From: Deltaproteobacteria bacterium
Lineage (GTDB): Bacteria; Myxococcota_A; UBA9160; UBA6930
Assembly: GCA_029261795.1 (NCBI GenBank)
Contig: JAJDAP010000051.1
Span: forward strand, 25,031-89,030
DNA: 64,000 nt
Direction: 5' to 3'
In this document: positions 18,159-31,198 of the stretch, piece by piece
How the letters are laid out: each line of letters opens with the position of its first letter
Position numbering within the stretch: position 1 is the first letter of the stretch
The notes under the pieces: model-generated
The model's database searches: none
What the model saw: only the letters and a program-made list of their open reading frames with translations
What the model was told of the DNA's origin: nothing
Program-made: the position numbers and the translations under genes

Positions 18159-19397
18159 ATGCCGGTCTTCGCGTACAAGGGCGTCCTCGACAACGGACGA
18201 GCCACCAAGGGCTTCGTCGATGCCGAGAGCGACCGTTCGGCGCGCTCGAAGCTCAAGCGAGACGGGATCTTTCTCACCGAGATCGCGGAGAGCGCGCGGG
18301 GTCAACGCGCCGATTCCGAAGCGCAAACATCCGGCTGGAACATCTCCTTCGAGGGCTTCCGTCAGATTCCGCAGACAGAGCTCGCGATCGCGACGCGTCA
18401 GCTCGCCACCCTCCTGGGCGCCGGAATTCCGCTGGTCGAATCGCTCGGTGCCCTGACCGAACAGGTCGAACACGCACGTCTCAAGGGAATCCTGGCGCGT
18501 GTGCGTGACCGCGTGAACGAGGGCACCACCTTCGGCGACGCCCTCGCCGCATCCGGCGCATTCTCGGATCTCTTCGTCAGCATGGTGCGGGCGGGCGAGA
18601 CCGGCGGCGCGCTCGAGATCGTGCTGCTGCGCCTCGCCGACTATCTCGAGACTTCTGTCCGCACCCGCAACAAGGTCATCACCATCGTGACCTACCCGAT
18701 CTTCATGCTGGTGCTCGCCATGCTCGTAACGGTGGTCCTGGTCACAGTGGTTCTGCCCCAGGTTACCGAACTGGTTACGCGGCTCGATGCGGATCTGCCG
18801 TGGATCACCACGGCCGTGCTCGGAACGGCGGACTTCGTCAAGGCCTACTTCCTGTGGATCGTCGCATTCATCACTCTGACGACGTTAGGCCTGGTCTCGG
18901 CAGTTCGAACCGAGGCCGGCACGCGCGCGTTCGATCGGATCAAGATCGGAATGCCCGTTGCCGGCCGCTTGATTCGCCTGATGGCCGTTTCGCGCTTCAC
19001 GCGGACGCTCTCGACGCTGCTCGCCGGCGGCGTACCGATCGTGAAGGCCCTCGAGACATCACGCCACGTCACCGGGAACCGGATCCTCGGCGAAGCGATC
19101 GAGCGCGCCAAGAACTCCATCACCGAGGGCTCCACCATTTCGGCGCCGCTCAAGGCGAGCGGCCAGTTTCCGCCTCTGGTGACCCACATGATCGATGTCG
19201 GCGAACGCACCGGCGAACTCGAAGCGATGCTGCAGAAGGTCGCAGAGGCCTACGACGAGCAGGTCGAGAACGCCGTCACCCGAATGACCGCGGTGCTCGA
19301 ACCGATCCTGATTCTCGGCATGGTCGGTGTCGTGTTGATCATCACCCTCGCGGTACTGCAGCCGCTGATGCAGGCCACTCAGGGCATCAGCCAATGA
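18159..19397 (+). CDS. gspF: type II secretion inner-membrane platform protein GspF
   Basis: A 412-residue polytopic platform protein contacting GspE, L and M. It has the duplicated T2SF domain pattern: LATLLGAGIPLVESLGAL plus VRAGETGGALE in the first copy, and LSTLLAGGVPIVKALE plus IDVGERTGELE in the second. Membrane segments lie near residues 167-190, 215-237 and 378-400. ATG 18159 is 4 bases after the gspE stop. The last bases overlap an alternative gspG start. Confidence 0.95.
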   Translation: MPVFAYKGVLDNGRATKGFVDAESDRSARSKLKRDGIFLTEIAESARGQRADSEAQTSGWNISFEGFRQIPQTELAIATRQLATLLGAGIPLVESLGALTEQVEHARLKGILARVRDRVNEGTTFGDALAASGAFSDLFVSMVRAGETGGALEIVLLRLADYLETSVRTRNKVITIVTYPIFMLVLAMLVTVVLVTVVLPQVTELVTRLDADLPWITTAVLGTADFVKAYFLWIVAFITLTTLGLVSAVRTEAGTRAFDRIKIGMPVAGRLIRLMAVSRFTRTLSTLLAGGVPIVKALETSRHVTGNRILGEAIERAKNSITEGSTISAPLKASGQFPPLVTHMIDVGERTGELEAMLQKVAEAYDEQVENAVTRMTAVLEPILILGMVGVVLIITLAVLQPLMQATQGISQ

Positions 19398-19403
19398 AGG
19401 AGG
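19397..19403 (+). promoter_or_regulatory. consensus ribosome binding site of gspG
   Basis: AAGGAGG placed 5 bases before ATG 19409. It decides the gspG start over ATG 19394 and fits the high demand for the major pseudopilin. Confidence 0.75.
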
Positions 19404-19408
19404 TTTCC

Positions 19409-19855
19409 ATGGGCCGTTCAAGGAATCAGCAGGGCTTCACGCTCATCGAGATCATGGCCGTGGTCCTGATCATCGGGCTCCTGACGACACTGGTCGGCAT
19501 CGCCGTCGCTGGCGTCATCGATGATGCGAGGATCGGGACGACCAAGACCAACATCCGCGGCCTCGAGGCAGCGCTGCAGATCTACCAGATCGACAATTCG
19601 CGCTACCCGACCACGGACCAGGGCCTCCAGGCCCTGATCGAAAAACCCACGACCGCGCCGGAGCCGCGCCGCTGGCGCAAGGGGGGCTACCTCCAGAAAG
19701 CCCAGCTACCGAACGATGGCTGGGGTGAGCCCTTCCAATACGTGAGCCCCGGCACGCACAATCCGAATAGCATCGACCTCTGGTCGTTGGGAAAGGACAG
19801 CCTGCCTGGAGGCGATGACATCGGCAACTGGGCCCAGGCAGAAACCAACGAATGA
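19409..19855 (+). CDS. gspG: major pseudopilin GspG
   Basis: A 148-residue major T2SS pseudopilin. The short leader MGRSRNQQG precedes FTLIEIMAVVLIIGLL, with prepilin peptidase cleavage expected after Gly9 and Glu5 of the mature protein present. The C-terminal globular domain has the GspG pattern YPTTDQGLQAL, GGYLQKAQLPNDGWGEPFQY and GKDSLPGGDDIGNW, the last being the calcium-loop region. It carries the best ribosome site seen in the operon. Confidence 0.95.
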   Translation: MGRSRNQQGFTLIEIMAVVLIIGLLTTLVGIAVAGVIDDARIGTTKTNIRGLEAALQIYQIDNSRYPTTDQGLQALIEKPTTAPEPRRWRKGGYLQKAQLPNDGWGEPFQYVSPGTHNPNSIDLWSLGKDSLPGGDDIGNWAQAETNE

Positions 19856-20460
19856 GCCCGGCAGCCAGGCACCGCACGCACCCGCTTTCGGGTGCCTTCA
19901 CGCTCATCGAGATCATGGCGGTGATGTTGCTCCTGGCCTTGATCGCTGGTGTCGCCCTGCCGGCCTTCGGCCGGGGCAGCGGCGCGGCCGCGGAGAATGA
20001 CGCGCGCGAGCTCGCAGCGGGAATCGAATCGGGTCGACGCGCAGCACTGACCCATCGCGTTCCCTTCCGGCTCGTCGTCGATCTCAGGAATGCCGCCTGG
20101 TGGCTCGAGCAGGAAGCCCACGAGGAGCCCGAAGCGCTGCGAGACCTGACACCCGGCGAACTCCCCGCCTGGGCCGGCCTCGAAGTGCTTCCGCTCCTCG
20201 CGCCCAGGGCCGCTGCGCGCAGCTACCAGCCCGTGCCCGGCCTGGTCGGCGAAGGCAACGTGTTGCGCGAAACCGTTCACTTTCACGGCGCTGAGACCGC
20301 GGAAGGCTGGGTCGAAGACGGCGTGGTGAAGATCGTGTTGCGGCCGGATGGCTTGGCCGATCGGACCGTCCTGGTCCTGGAAGCCGAGAATGGCGACCGC
20401 TTCCACCTGGAGGTCGAGCCCCTCGACGAAACCGTGGGAATCGAACGTGAAGCGGGCTAG
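19852..20460 (+). CDS. gspH: minor pseudopilin GspH
   Basis: A 202-residue type IV pilin-like protein. A 14-residue basic leader ends in Gly-Ala before FTLIEIMAVMLLLALIAGVAL, the prepilin N-terminal helix. The C-terminal part fits a GspH beta-fold (LVVDLRNAAWWLEQE, VKIVLRPDGL). GspH sits in the pseudopilus with I, J and K. The start overlaps gspG (ATGA) and the end overlaps gspI by 14 bases. Assignment relies partly on position between G and I. Confidence 0.88.
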   Translation: MSPAARHRTHPLSGAFTLIEIMAVMLLLALIAGVALPAFGRGSGAAAENDARELAAGIESGRRAALTHRVPFRLVVDLRNAAWWLEQEAHEEPEALRDLTPGELPAWAGLEVLPLLAPRAAARSYQPVPGLVGEGNVLRETVHFHGAETAEGWVEDGVVKIVLRPDGLADRTVLVLEAENGDRFHLEVEPLDETVGIEREAG

Positions 20461-20947
20461 CGCTGCCTTCACCCTCCTGGAAGTGATGGGCGCCGTCGTC
20501 ATCCTCGGGATCGTCGGGGTTTCGTTGATCACCTCGTCGATGGACAGCTCCCATCGCGCACGTCAGGCACGGGATCGACTCACGGCGTCGCTGTTGGCGG
20601 ATTCGGCGCTCGCCGAGGTGGAGAGCCGGGCCCAGGCTGGCGGCCTGACACCCGGAAGTCAGCAGGACGAAACCCCCGAAGGCTTTGCCATCGTGGTCGA
20701 GACCGAGGCGGTCGACTTCGCCAGCCTGGCAGGGGGAAGCTTGGGGGAACGCGATCGCGACGCTGGACCTGCGGTTCTGCTCGAGGCCCAGCGCGGCCAA
20801 GCGTCGTCCCTGATGCAGATTCGCGTGGCAGTCAGCGACGGCAGCGGCGGGCTCGTGGCCGAACGCACGAGCTTCATCTTCGACCCAACGGCTTCGGCCG
20901 ATCTGCAAAGCCTCGCGCCGGTGGAAGAAGGGGGGCAGCAGCCGTGA
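20447..20947 (+). CDS. gspI: minor pseudopilin GspI
   Basis: A 166-residue protein from GTG 20447, inside the end of gspH. VKRASAAFTLLEVMGAVVILGIVGVS is split by a prepilin cleavage site before the Phe, with Glu5 conserved. The globular part is short, as in GspI. GspI forms the pseudopilus tip complex with J and K. The stop overlaps gspJ (GTGA). Longer in-frame starts would extend far into gspH. Confidence 0.88.
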   Translation: MKRASAAFTLLEVMGAVVILGIVGVSLITSSMDSSHRARQARDRLTASLLADSALAEVESRAQAGGLTPGSQQDETPEGFAIVVETEAVDFASLAGGSLGERDRDAGPAVLLEAQRGQASSLMQIRVAVSDGSGGLVAERTSFIFDPTASADLQSLAPVEEGGQQP

Positions 20948-21759
20948 AGCGCGCTGCCGGATTCACATTGATCGAGACCCTGGCGGTCGTGGTCGCGCTC
21001 GCGCTGGTCATGTCTGCCGTCTTCTCGACCTTCGCGACCGTGCAACGCCAGGCGACCGCGGCTGCCCAGGCCACTGCGGGTCCACGGCGCGCCACCGCAC
21101 TTCTCGACCGGATGGCGGCCGAACTCGCGAGTACCATCCTGATCGTCAAGCCGGACGCGACCGACCCGCTCGATCATCCGTGGCTGTTCCTCGCCGAATC
21201 GCGACAGGCGTCTCCGGGCGCCGACAGATTGCGTTTCCAGACCCGAAGCCACCGGCCCCGAACCGAACAAGGACACGTCTCCGACTTGCTGGACGTCGTC
21301 TGGCTCACCAACGAGAATGAGGACGGTGACGGTTTCGAGCTCGTCCGTTGGTCCTCGACCCAGCTGCCCGAGCGACTCGATCGTCGTTTCCCCCGTGCCG
21401 ATGACAGCCGTGCACGGGTCTGGGCCCACGGCCTCGCCGAGTTCGGCATCCGTTGGCTCGCCGAGGACGGCGGCTGGGTCGACGAGTGGGACTCCTCGAC
21501 CTTGTTGCGTTCGAGCGAACTACCCGTGGCCGCGGAGATCTCGCTGATGTTCCTGCCCGAGCAGGAAGACTGGGAACCGGTCGCATTCAAGCGCCGCGTC
21601 AACCTCGCCCTGCGGCCTCTCGACCTCGAAGCCGTGCTCGCGCCCCAGGGCGATAGCGCTGAAACGCAGTCGGACCCGGAGGCGGACGGCGACCTGGACG
21701 AGGTCGATGCGTCGAACCCGAACGACGCGGGGGCCGGCACCGGCCCGTTGGCACCCTGA
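20944..21759 (+). CDS. gspJ: minor pseudopilin GspJ
   Basis: A 271-residue protein starting MKRAAGFTLIETLAVVVALAL, a clear prepilin leader and hydrophobic helix. The long globular domain (ISLMFLPEQEDWEPVAFKR near the end) and the position between gspI and gspK support GspJ. The final ~40 residues are Asp/Glu/Gly/Ala-rich and probably disordered. GTG 20944 overlaps the gspI stop. It acts with I and K at the pseudopilus tip. Confidence 0.87.
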   Translation: MKRAAGFTLIETLAVVVALALVMSAVFSTFATVQRQATAAAQATAGPRRATALLDRMAAELASTILIVKPDATDPLDHPWLFLAESRQASPGADRLRFQTRSHRPRTEQGHVSDLLDVVWLTNENEDGDGFELVRWSSTQLPERLDRRFPRADDSRARVWAHGLAEFGIRWLAEDGGWVDEWDSSTLLRSSELPVAAEISLMFLPEQEDWEPVAFKRRVNLALRPLDLEAVLAPQGDSAETQSDPEADGDLDEVDASNPNDAGAGTGPLAP

Positions 21760-21760
21760 C

Positions 21761-22786
21761 ATGAGTCGCGTGCAATCGACCCATTCGCGCGACGGTGGCA
21801 TCGCCCTGATCGCCGTGCTGTTGTTCCTCCTGCTGGCGGGGAGCGCGGCGGCGACCCTGGTCTATCGCAGCACCACCGATGGACTCATTGCCGCCAATCA
21901 GGACAGACGTTCTCAAGCCGAGGCACTGGCCCGGGGCGGGGTCCAGCTTGCCCTCGCCGTCCTCGCCCAGGATCGGCTCGACGAAGAGCGGGCCGAGTTT
22001 CGCGTGGAAGCACGCGACGACGACTGGATGCGGCTGCGTTCGTTGCCGCTCGAGATCGCGGACGGCGGCGTGCTGCGCATCGCCATCGAGGATGCCGGTT
22101 CGCGGCTCAATCTGAACGCCCTCTTCGTCGACGGTAGCCCCCGCGATGCGACCACCGAGATCCTGCTGGTAGCGCTGTTCGAGCGGATCCTCGACGCAGA
22201 GCCTTTGAACGGACGGGGAGCCGACCCCGAGGAACTGGCCCAGAACCTGATCGACTGGATCGATCACGACCAGCTGCGCCTGCTCGGCGGTTTCGAGGAC
22301 GACTACTATCAAGCCCAGGATCCGCCCTACCGTGCGGCCAATCGGCCCCTGCTCTCTCTCGAGGAGCTGGCGTTGGTCGAGGGATTCGACGCCCGCTGGG
22401 TCGAGAAGTTGAGGCCCTATGTCGGCGTCCACCCCTACGTCGCGGGCGACGGGATCAACCCGAACACGGCTCCGCCCTGGGTACTCGCGCTCTTGTTCCA
22501 TGGCATCGGCGACGATTTCAGACTCGCGGAAGAGGACGTCATCCGAGCGGTCCTCGACATTCGGGAGGGTGACGGCATTCTCTGCGCGGACGAGGCGGAC
22601 CATCCGGCCTGCACCCCGATTCGCGAAGCCATCCCCGGCGAGATCTACCCGCCGCCGACCTTCACGGCCGAGATCTTCCGGGTGTCGGCCGAAGCCCGCT
22701 ACGGCGACGTGGCCAGCACGGTAGAGGTGATCGTGGACCGAACGGATCCGACGAAACCGAAGTTTCTCTCCTGGAGCGTGAACTAG
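21761..22786 (+). CDS. gspK: minor pseudopilin GspK
   Basis: A 341-residue protein from ATG 21761, one base after the gspJ stop. The N-terminus reads DGGIALIAVLLFLLLAGSAAATL; as in GspK, the usual mature Glu5 is absent. The body includes ARGGVQLALAVL, the IEDAGSRLNLNAL motif, a helix-hairpin-helix-like segment (GINPNTAPPWVLALLF) and LSLEELALVEGF. These are GspK hallmarks. It caps the pseudopilus. Confidence 0.92.
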   Translation: MSRVQSTHSRDGGIALIAVLLFLLLAGSAAATLVYRSTTDGLIAANQDRRSQAEALARGGVQLALAVLAQDRLDEERAEFRVEARDDDWMRLRSLPLEIADGGVLRIAIEDAGSRLNLNALFVDGSPRDATTEILLVALFERILDAEPLNGRGADPEELAQNLIDWIDHDQLRLLGGFEDDYYQAQDPPYRAANRPLLSLEELALVEGFDARWVEKLRPYVGVHPYVAGDGINPNTAPPWVLALLFHGIGDDFRLAEEDVIRAVLDIREGDGILCADEADHPACTPIREAIPGEIYPPPTFTAEIFRVSAEARYGDVASTVEVIVDRTDPTKPKFLSWSVN

Positions 22787-22787
22787 C

Positions 22788-24335
22788 ATGGCTCGACGAA
22801 TCCTCGGACTCGATGTCGGTAGCCACTCGGTGAAGGCCGTCGAGCTGCGCCAGACCCTGCGTAGCCTGGAGGTCGTGCAGCTCCGCGAACTACCCCTCGA
22901 CGATCCAGCACCGGCGCTGGCCCACGAGCTTCGCGAGTGGGTCCGGATGCACGATCTTCCGAGCGATGGCGTGATCACCGCCCTGGCCGGGGATCGCGTC
23001 TCGTCGCGGCGCCTCGAGTTTCCCTTCAAGGACCGCAAGAAGATCAGCGCCGCGGTCCCGTTCGAACTCGAGAGCCAGGTACCCTTCGACCTGGATGACT
23101 TCGTCGTCGACTGGGAGATCTTGCGCGAGCACGAGGGGAAGTCCGAGATCGCGGCCACCCTGGCTCCAAAGGGCGAGGTCGCCGTCGCCATCGAGACCCT
23201 GGACGAAGCCGAGCTGACGACACGCGTGGTGGAGGCCGAAGGCCTGGTCCTTGCGAACGTGGCCAGTCTCGTGGAACTCCCCGGCGTTCGGTTGCTCGCC
23301 GACGTGGGCCATCGGAAGACCACACTCTGCCTGTGTGTCGACGGCCGCCCGCTCGCCGCGCGCACCGTTCCGATCGCCGGGCAGGCGCTCACCGCAGCGA
23401 TCGCCCGCGAACGCGGCATGGGGGAAGTCGAGGCGGAGCGATTGAAGATCGAGCGTGGCGTGATCGGCGGCGGCAGCGGCGAAGCGGCTGTCGAAGTACT
23501 CGACCGGCTGGCCCGCGAATTGGTGCGCACCATCGGCTCGCTGGAGCCCATTCTCGAAGGCGGGGGCCAGCGGATCGACGCCATCGATCTGCTAGGCGGT
23601 AGCGCGCACCTCCACCGCCTCGATGAGTATCTGGGCGAGCGCAGCGGAATCCGCACCGAGCGCTTGCCGCTGCCGAGTGGAGAGCTGGGTTCCGCCTTCC
23701 TGGCTGCCGGCGACCCGTTGCTCTACGCGCCGGCCATGGCCCTGGCGTTGCGCGGTAGCTCCATGTCACGCACCCGAATGAACTTTCGCCAGGGCGAGTG
23801 GGAACAGCGCGTCGACCTGCTTAGCGTCGGCCGGGAGTTTCGCTGGCCCGCGATCTTCGCCGCCACCGCGGTGGCACTCGGCGTGGTTTCGATCGGAACC
23901 GAGATCCTGCTGCAGAACCGCAGCGCGGACCGACGCGAACAGGAAGCCATCGCCTTGAGCGCGGGGGCCTTGGGCAGCCCTCCGGCCGGCAACCCGGTGG
24001 GCGCGATGCAGTCCGCGGTTCGCGGCGCCCAGAAACGCGCCGATACGCTCGGTGTCTATCGCGGCAATCTCTCGGCACTCGACATTCTCACCGAAATCTC
24101 GCGCCACGTTCCCAACGATCTCGACGTGGTGTTCGAAGAGCTCTCGATCGATCGCCAGGTGGTCCAGATCAAGGGCCATGCCCCGACCTTCGCGAGCGTC
24201 GAGCGCCTCGGCGCGGAACTCTCCAGGTACGCCCCGTTCTCCGAGATCACGCTCGGCGATGTCACGCGCGACGCTCGCCGCGGCGGACAGACCTTCAGTG
24301 TCCGAATCAGCCTATCCATCGAAGGCGAATCATGA
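22788..24335 (+). CDS. gspL: type II secretion protein GspL (PilM/PilN-like architecture)
   Basis: A 515-residue inner-membrane protein. The N-terminal ~320 residues form an actin-like cytoplasmic domain resembling PilM (LGLDVGSHSVKAVEL; LADVGHRKTTLCLC; IDAIDLLGGSAHLHRL). One membrane segment lies at about 353-373, followed by a periplasmic ferredoxin-like domain of PilN type (LDILTEISRHVPNDLDVVF, SVERLGAELSRYAPF). GspL recruits GspE to the membrane. It starts one base after gspK and ends overlapping gspM (ATGA). Confidence 0.88.
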   Translation: MARRILGLDVGSHSVKAVELRQTLRSLEVVQLRELPLDDPAPALAHELREWVRMHDLPSDGVITALAGDRVSSRRLEFPFKDRKKISAAVPFELESQVPFDLDDFVVDWEILREHEGKSEIAATLAPKGEVAVAIETLDEAELTTRVVEAEGLVLANVASLVELPGVRLLADVGHRKTTLCLCVDGRPLAARTVPIAGQALTAAIARERGMGEVEAERLKIERGVIGGGSGEAAVEVLDRLARELVRTIGSLEPILEGGGQRIDAIDLLGGSAHLHRLDEYLGERSGIRTERLPLPSGELGSAFLAAGDPLLYAPAMALALRGSSMSRTRMNFRQGEWEQRVDLLSVGREFRWPAIFAATAVALGVVSIGTEILLQNRSADRREQEAIALSAGALGSPPAGNPVGAMQSAVRGAQKRADTLGVYRGNLSALDILTEISRHVPNDLDVVFEELSIDRQVVQIKGHAPTFASVERLGAELSRYAPFSEITLGDVTRDARRGGQTFSVRISLSIEGES

Positions 24336-24886
24336 GTTCCATGCTCGACCAGGCACGCAGCTTCTTGCGCGGGCTTCAACCGCGCGAACGGCTGCTCGTC
24401 GGTGCTGGCGCCGGCATCGCCTTCGCCATGATCGTTGTCCTCGGCGTGGCGCAGCCGCTTCTGAGAGCGCAACGGAATGCCGTGACCCGCGCCGAGATCG
24501 CCGAGAGCGAGGTCGAAGCCGTGCGTGCCCTGCGAGAGCAGTTCGACGCCGTCAATGGCCGCTTGCGCGCCGTCGAGGAGCGCATCCTCGCAGCACCCCA
24601 GGGTGAGATCTTCAGCACGCTGGAACAACTCGCTGCGCAATCCCAGGTCAGCGTCGATTCCATGGAACCGCGCACCGCGCCGGCAAGCGAGGACTACCGC
24701 GAGACCAAGGTGCAGGTCAGCCTCAAGGGCCAGACGCTGGCCCAGGTCGTACGCTATCTGCACGGCGTCGAGAGCGCACCGCAGCCGCTCTCGATCAAGA
24801 GCCTGCGAATTCGCACGCGCGCGGACAAGCCCGAGCTCCTCGACGTGACGTTCACCGTTTCGTCCTTCGAACCCATCGAGAGTTAG
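24332..24886 (+). CDS. gspM: type II secretion protein GspM
   Basis: A 184-residue bitopic protein: cytoplasmic N-terminus (LRGLQPRERLLVGAG), membrane segment at about 23-45, then a coiled coil (VTRAEIAESEVEAVRALREQ) and a ferredoxin-like periplasmic domain (YRETKVQVSLKGQTLAQV, IKSLRIRTR). This layout and its place after gspL identify GspM, which pairs with GspL. Confidence 0.88.
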   Translation: MSSMLDQARSFLRGLQPRERLLVGAGAGIAFAMIVVLGVAQPLLRAQRNAVTRAEIAESEVEAVRALREQFDAVNGRLRAVEERILAAPQGEIFSTLEQLAAQSQVSVDSMEPRTAPASEDYRETKVQVSLKGQTLAQVVRYLHGVESAPQPLSIKSLRIRTRADKPELLDVTFTVSSFEPIES

Positions 24887-24893
24887 GCGCCGG

Positions 24894-25700
24894 GTGAGCA
24901 AGCTGGGCCGGTTCGGTGTCGTCGTGGGCGCACTGACCCTGACGCTGTTGTTCGTTGCCGCTCGCTACCCCTGGGACGAGTTGGCGCCCAGCGTCGAACG
25001 GCTGGCGAGCGAGGCCGCCGGGGTCCGCATCGATGTCGCGGCCATCGGTTTCGGATTGGGGAGCCTCGGTGCGGCCGCCCACGCGACGGACGTACGAATC
25101 GCCTGGCCCGCAGGCCAGGAGATTCGCTTCGAACGCGTCTCGATCCGCCCGGCCTTCAGCCTGGCCTGGCTCAGCGGCGAACCGCGGCTTCGCATCCTCA
25201 CCGTGGGAGGCCCCGGCGATTTCGACGGCGTCGCCGGCCGCTCCGAGATCGACGGCAGTTTCCAGATCCCCGAGGCCAGCGCTCTCCCCTGGACGGTCGA
25301 GCCGCCGATCACGGGTCCCGTCGACGGGAACCTGGCGCTTTCGATCTCGAGCGGGCAGCCGACGGGTACCATCCACTTCGAGGCCAGCGACGGGAGCCTG
25401 CTTCCACCTGGCCTGCCGGTCGCGATTCCCTTCGATCGGCTCAGCGCCGAGCTGGCGCTGGACGCCAGCGGCCTGTCACTGGCCCCGCTCGTGGTGGAGG
25501 GCCCGCTTGCCGCCGGAAAGGTGGCCGGAACCGTGGTACCCCAGGCTGGACGCTGGGAAGCAGCACGCCTCGATCTGGTGGTCGATCTCGACCACTTCGA
25601 CCCCGGCCTCGGCCGGATGATGCAAAGCTACGGGATGAAGCTGAGCGCCGGCTCCCGGCTCACGATCCAGGGAACCGCTGCGAACCCGCGTATCCGCTGA
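24894..25700 (+). CDS. gspN: type II secretion protein GspN
   Basis: A 268-residue protein with one N-terminal membrane anchor (about residues 7-23) and a beta-rich, AsmA-like periplasmic body, as in the deltaproteobacterial GspN group. Phrases such as FERVSIRPAFSLAWLSGEP and LDLVVDLDHFDPGLGRMM fit that group. It is not essential in many T2SSs and may aid outer-membrane steps. It starts at GTG 24894, 7 bases after gspM, and ends the gsp operon; no clear terminator follows. Confidence 0.8.
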   Translation: MSKLGRFGVVVGALTLTLLFVAARYPWDELAPSVERLASEAAGVRIDVAAIGFGLGSLGAAAHATDVRIAWPAGQEIRFERVSIRPAFSLAWLSGEPRLRILTVGGPGDFDGVAGRSEIDGSFQIPEASALPWTVEPPITGPVDGNLALSISSGQPTGTIHFEASDGSLLPPGLPVAIPFDRLSAELALDASGLSLAPLVVEGPLAAGKVAGTVVPQAGRWEAARLDLVVDLDHFDPGLGRMMQSYGMKLSAGSRLTIQGTAANPRIR

Positions 25701-25774
25701 GTCGCCCGGCCGCGAAAACCGGTCAAGCGTGGACGACTTGCTGCCGAACCTTGGACAGCTAGCATCCCTTCATC

Positions 25775-25790
25775 TGGATCCCTTGATCCA
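25775..25790. promoter_or_regulatory. palindrome ahead of the ArsR-methyltransferase gene, possible operator
   Basis: TGGATC-CCTT-GATCCA is a perfect two-fold symmetric site 40 bases before the start codon of an ArsR-type regulator gene. A weaker GGAT-TTC-ATCC follows at 25800-25810. Autoregulatory binding is inferred from symmetry and position only. Confidence 0.35.
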
Positions 25791-25829
25791 AGCGCCTCCG
25801 GATTTCATCCAGCTCGCAGGTCCGCCGCA

Positions 25830-26782
25830 ATGTCCTCGGAATTACTACAGAAAATCTTCCGCACCCTGGGCGACCCGACGCGCGTCCGAATCGGGCTGTT
25901 GCTTCAACGCGAGGAACTGGCAGTCCAGGAGTTGATGGAAGTGCTGGGCATGGCCCAGTCCCGGGTTTCGCGACATCTGGGGATCCTGCGGGAAGCGGCC
26001 CTGGTTCGGGACCGCCGTGATGGCACCTACGCGCTCTACCACTTCGTTGGGCCTGAGGAGCCGGCCTGGGCGGATGCCTGGGCGCTGGCTTGTCGGGCCG
26101 TCGCCGACGACCCGGCCACGGAGCGCGACCAGGCCGCCCTCGCCCGGGTACTCCGCGCGCGCGAACAACGCGCACACAGCTTCTTCGATTCCGTCGGTGG
26201 CGAGTGGGACGCACTGCGCAAGGTCTGGGGCGACGAGTTGCTTCGAGCCCGTGCCTTCCGCCACCTCATCCCCAGCGGGATGACCGTGGCCGATGTCGGC
26301 ACCGGGACCGGGGTTCTCGCGATCGACCTCGCTGAAGCCGGTTGCCATGTCATCGCGATCGACTCCTCGGAGGCGATGCTCGAGGCGGCCGCGCGCAAGC
26401 TCGAAGCCGCCGGTGTGAGCGGCGTCGAACTTCGCGCCGGTACGGCGGAAGGGTTGCCACTCGCCGATGGCGAGGTCGACGCGGCCTTCGCGCACATGGT
26501 GCTCCAATACCTCGAAGCGCCCGAACCCGCGATCGCCGAGATGAGCCGCGTGGTGCGGCCCGGAGGGCGCGTGGTCCTGATCGACTTCGTCAGCCATGAT
26601 CGTGCCTGGATGCAGGGCGAACTCGGGGTCCGCCATCTCGGATTCGCGCCCGAAGACCTCGCCGCTGCGATGCGTGCGGCCGGCCTCGAGCAGGTTCACG
26701 TCAATGTCCAACCCGAGGCGACCCGCGGTGCCGACCTTCCCGAGACCTTCATTGCCAGCGGCACCCGACCGGAGGAGAACCG

Positions 26783-26786
<4 letters not shown>
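25830..26786 (+). CDS. ArsR-type regulator fused to a SAM-dependent methyltransferase
   Basis: A 318-residue two-domain protein. Residues ~1-85 are an ArsR winged helix ([35 protein letters not shown]). Residues ~130-300 are a class I methyltransferase ([17 protein letters not shown] is motif [14 protein letters not shown] and [10 protein letters not shown] follow). This fusion is often found immediately ahead of metH, as here, where its stop overlaps the metH ATG. It may sense SAM or SAH and control the methionine cycle; the ligand is inferred. No arsenic-sensing Cys pair is seen. Confidence 0.88.
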
Positions 26787-30472
<3,686 letters not shown>

Positions 30473-30493
30473 GCCATCGCCTACGTTCCCTCC

Positions 30494-31198
30494 GTGGCGG
30501 ACGAGCGCATCCAGGCAGTGATCTTCGACGCGGCGGGAACCCTCCTGCTCTTGCGCGAACCCGTCGGCGAGTCCTACTCGCGCTTCGCGAGCGAGTTCGG
30601 CGTCGAGGTCCCGGCCGGCCGGCTGGACGAAGCCTTCGCTCGCGTCTTCGCCGCAGCCCCGCCGAACGTCCATCCGGGCGAAACGCTCTTCAACGCCGAA
30701 CGCCTCGAGCGTGGCTGGTGGCACGATCGCGTACGCGAGACGTTCAAGGCCGCCGACCAGATGAGCTCATTCGCTGATTTCGACGGCTTCTTCGAGCGTG
30801 TCTTCAGGCACTACTCAGGAATCGAGGCCTGGCAGGCCGCCCCCGGTGCCCTCGAGACCGTGACGTCGCTGGCCAAGAGCTCGCGCATGATCGCGGTGCT
30901 CTCGAATTTCGACCAACGCTTGCGCCCGCTGCTCAAGGCCTTCGGCCTGCACGAACACTTCGATGCGATCACCACCCCGGCCGACGCAGGAGCCGCCAAG
31001 CCCGAACGCATGATCTTCGACGTCTGCTTGAAGCGTCTGGGAATCCCCGGGCACCGTGCCGTCTACGTCGGCGACCAGCCGGACGAGGACATCGAAGGCG
31101 CCCGCGCTGCCGGGATGCGAGCCATCCACGTGGCAGACCTTTCATCCCTCCGCGACTTGCCCGATGCGATCGATGCCCTCGAGAAGGAGCTTCCATGA
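30494..31198 (+). CDS. HAD-superfamily hydrolase (REG-2-like)
   Basis: A 234-residue HAD phosphatase from GTG 30494. Motif I is VIFDAAGTLL: the nucleophile Asp is present but the usual second Asp is Ala, as in the REG-2/HDHD3-like branch. Motif II is IAVLSNFD, motif III includes Lys in AAKPERMIF, and motif IV is YVGDQPDEDIEGARAAG. Substrate unknown. It follows metH by 21 bases and overlaps tldD (ATGA), so it may be a metabolite-repair phosphatase on that transcript. Confidence 0.9.
   Translation: MADERIQAVIFDAAGTLLLLREPVGESYSRFASEFGVEVPAGRLDEAFARVFAAAPPNVHPGETLFNAERLERGWWHDRVRETFKAADQMSSFADFDGFFERVFRHYSGIEAWQAAPGALETVTSLAKSSRMIAVLSNFDQRLRPLLKAFGLHEHFDAITTPADAGAAKPERMIFDVCLKRLGIPGHRAVYVGDQPDEDIEGARAAGMRAIHVADLSSLRDLPDAIDALEKELP

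Noticed and set aside
21599..23656. 685-residue open frame on the minus strand
   Set aside because: Antisense to gspJ, gspK and gspL; Ser/Arg-rich artefact composition.
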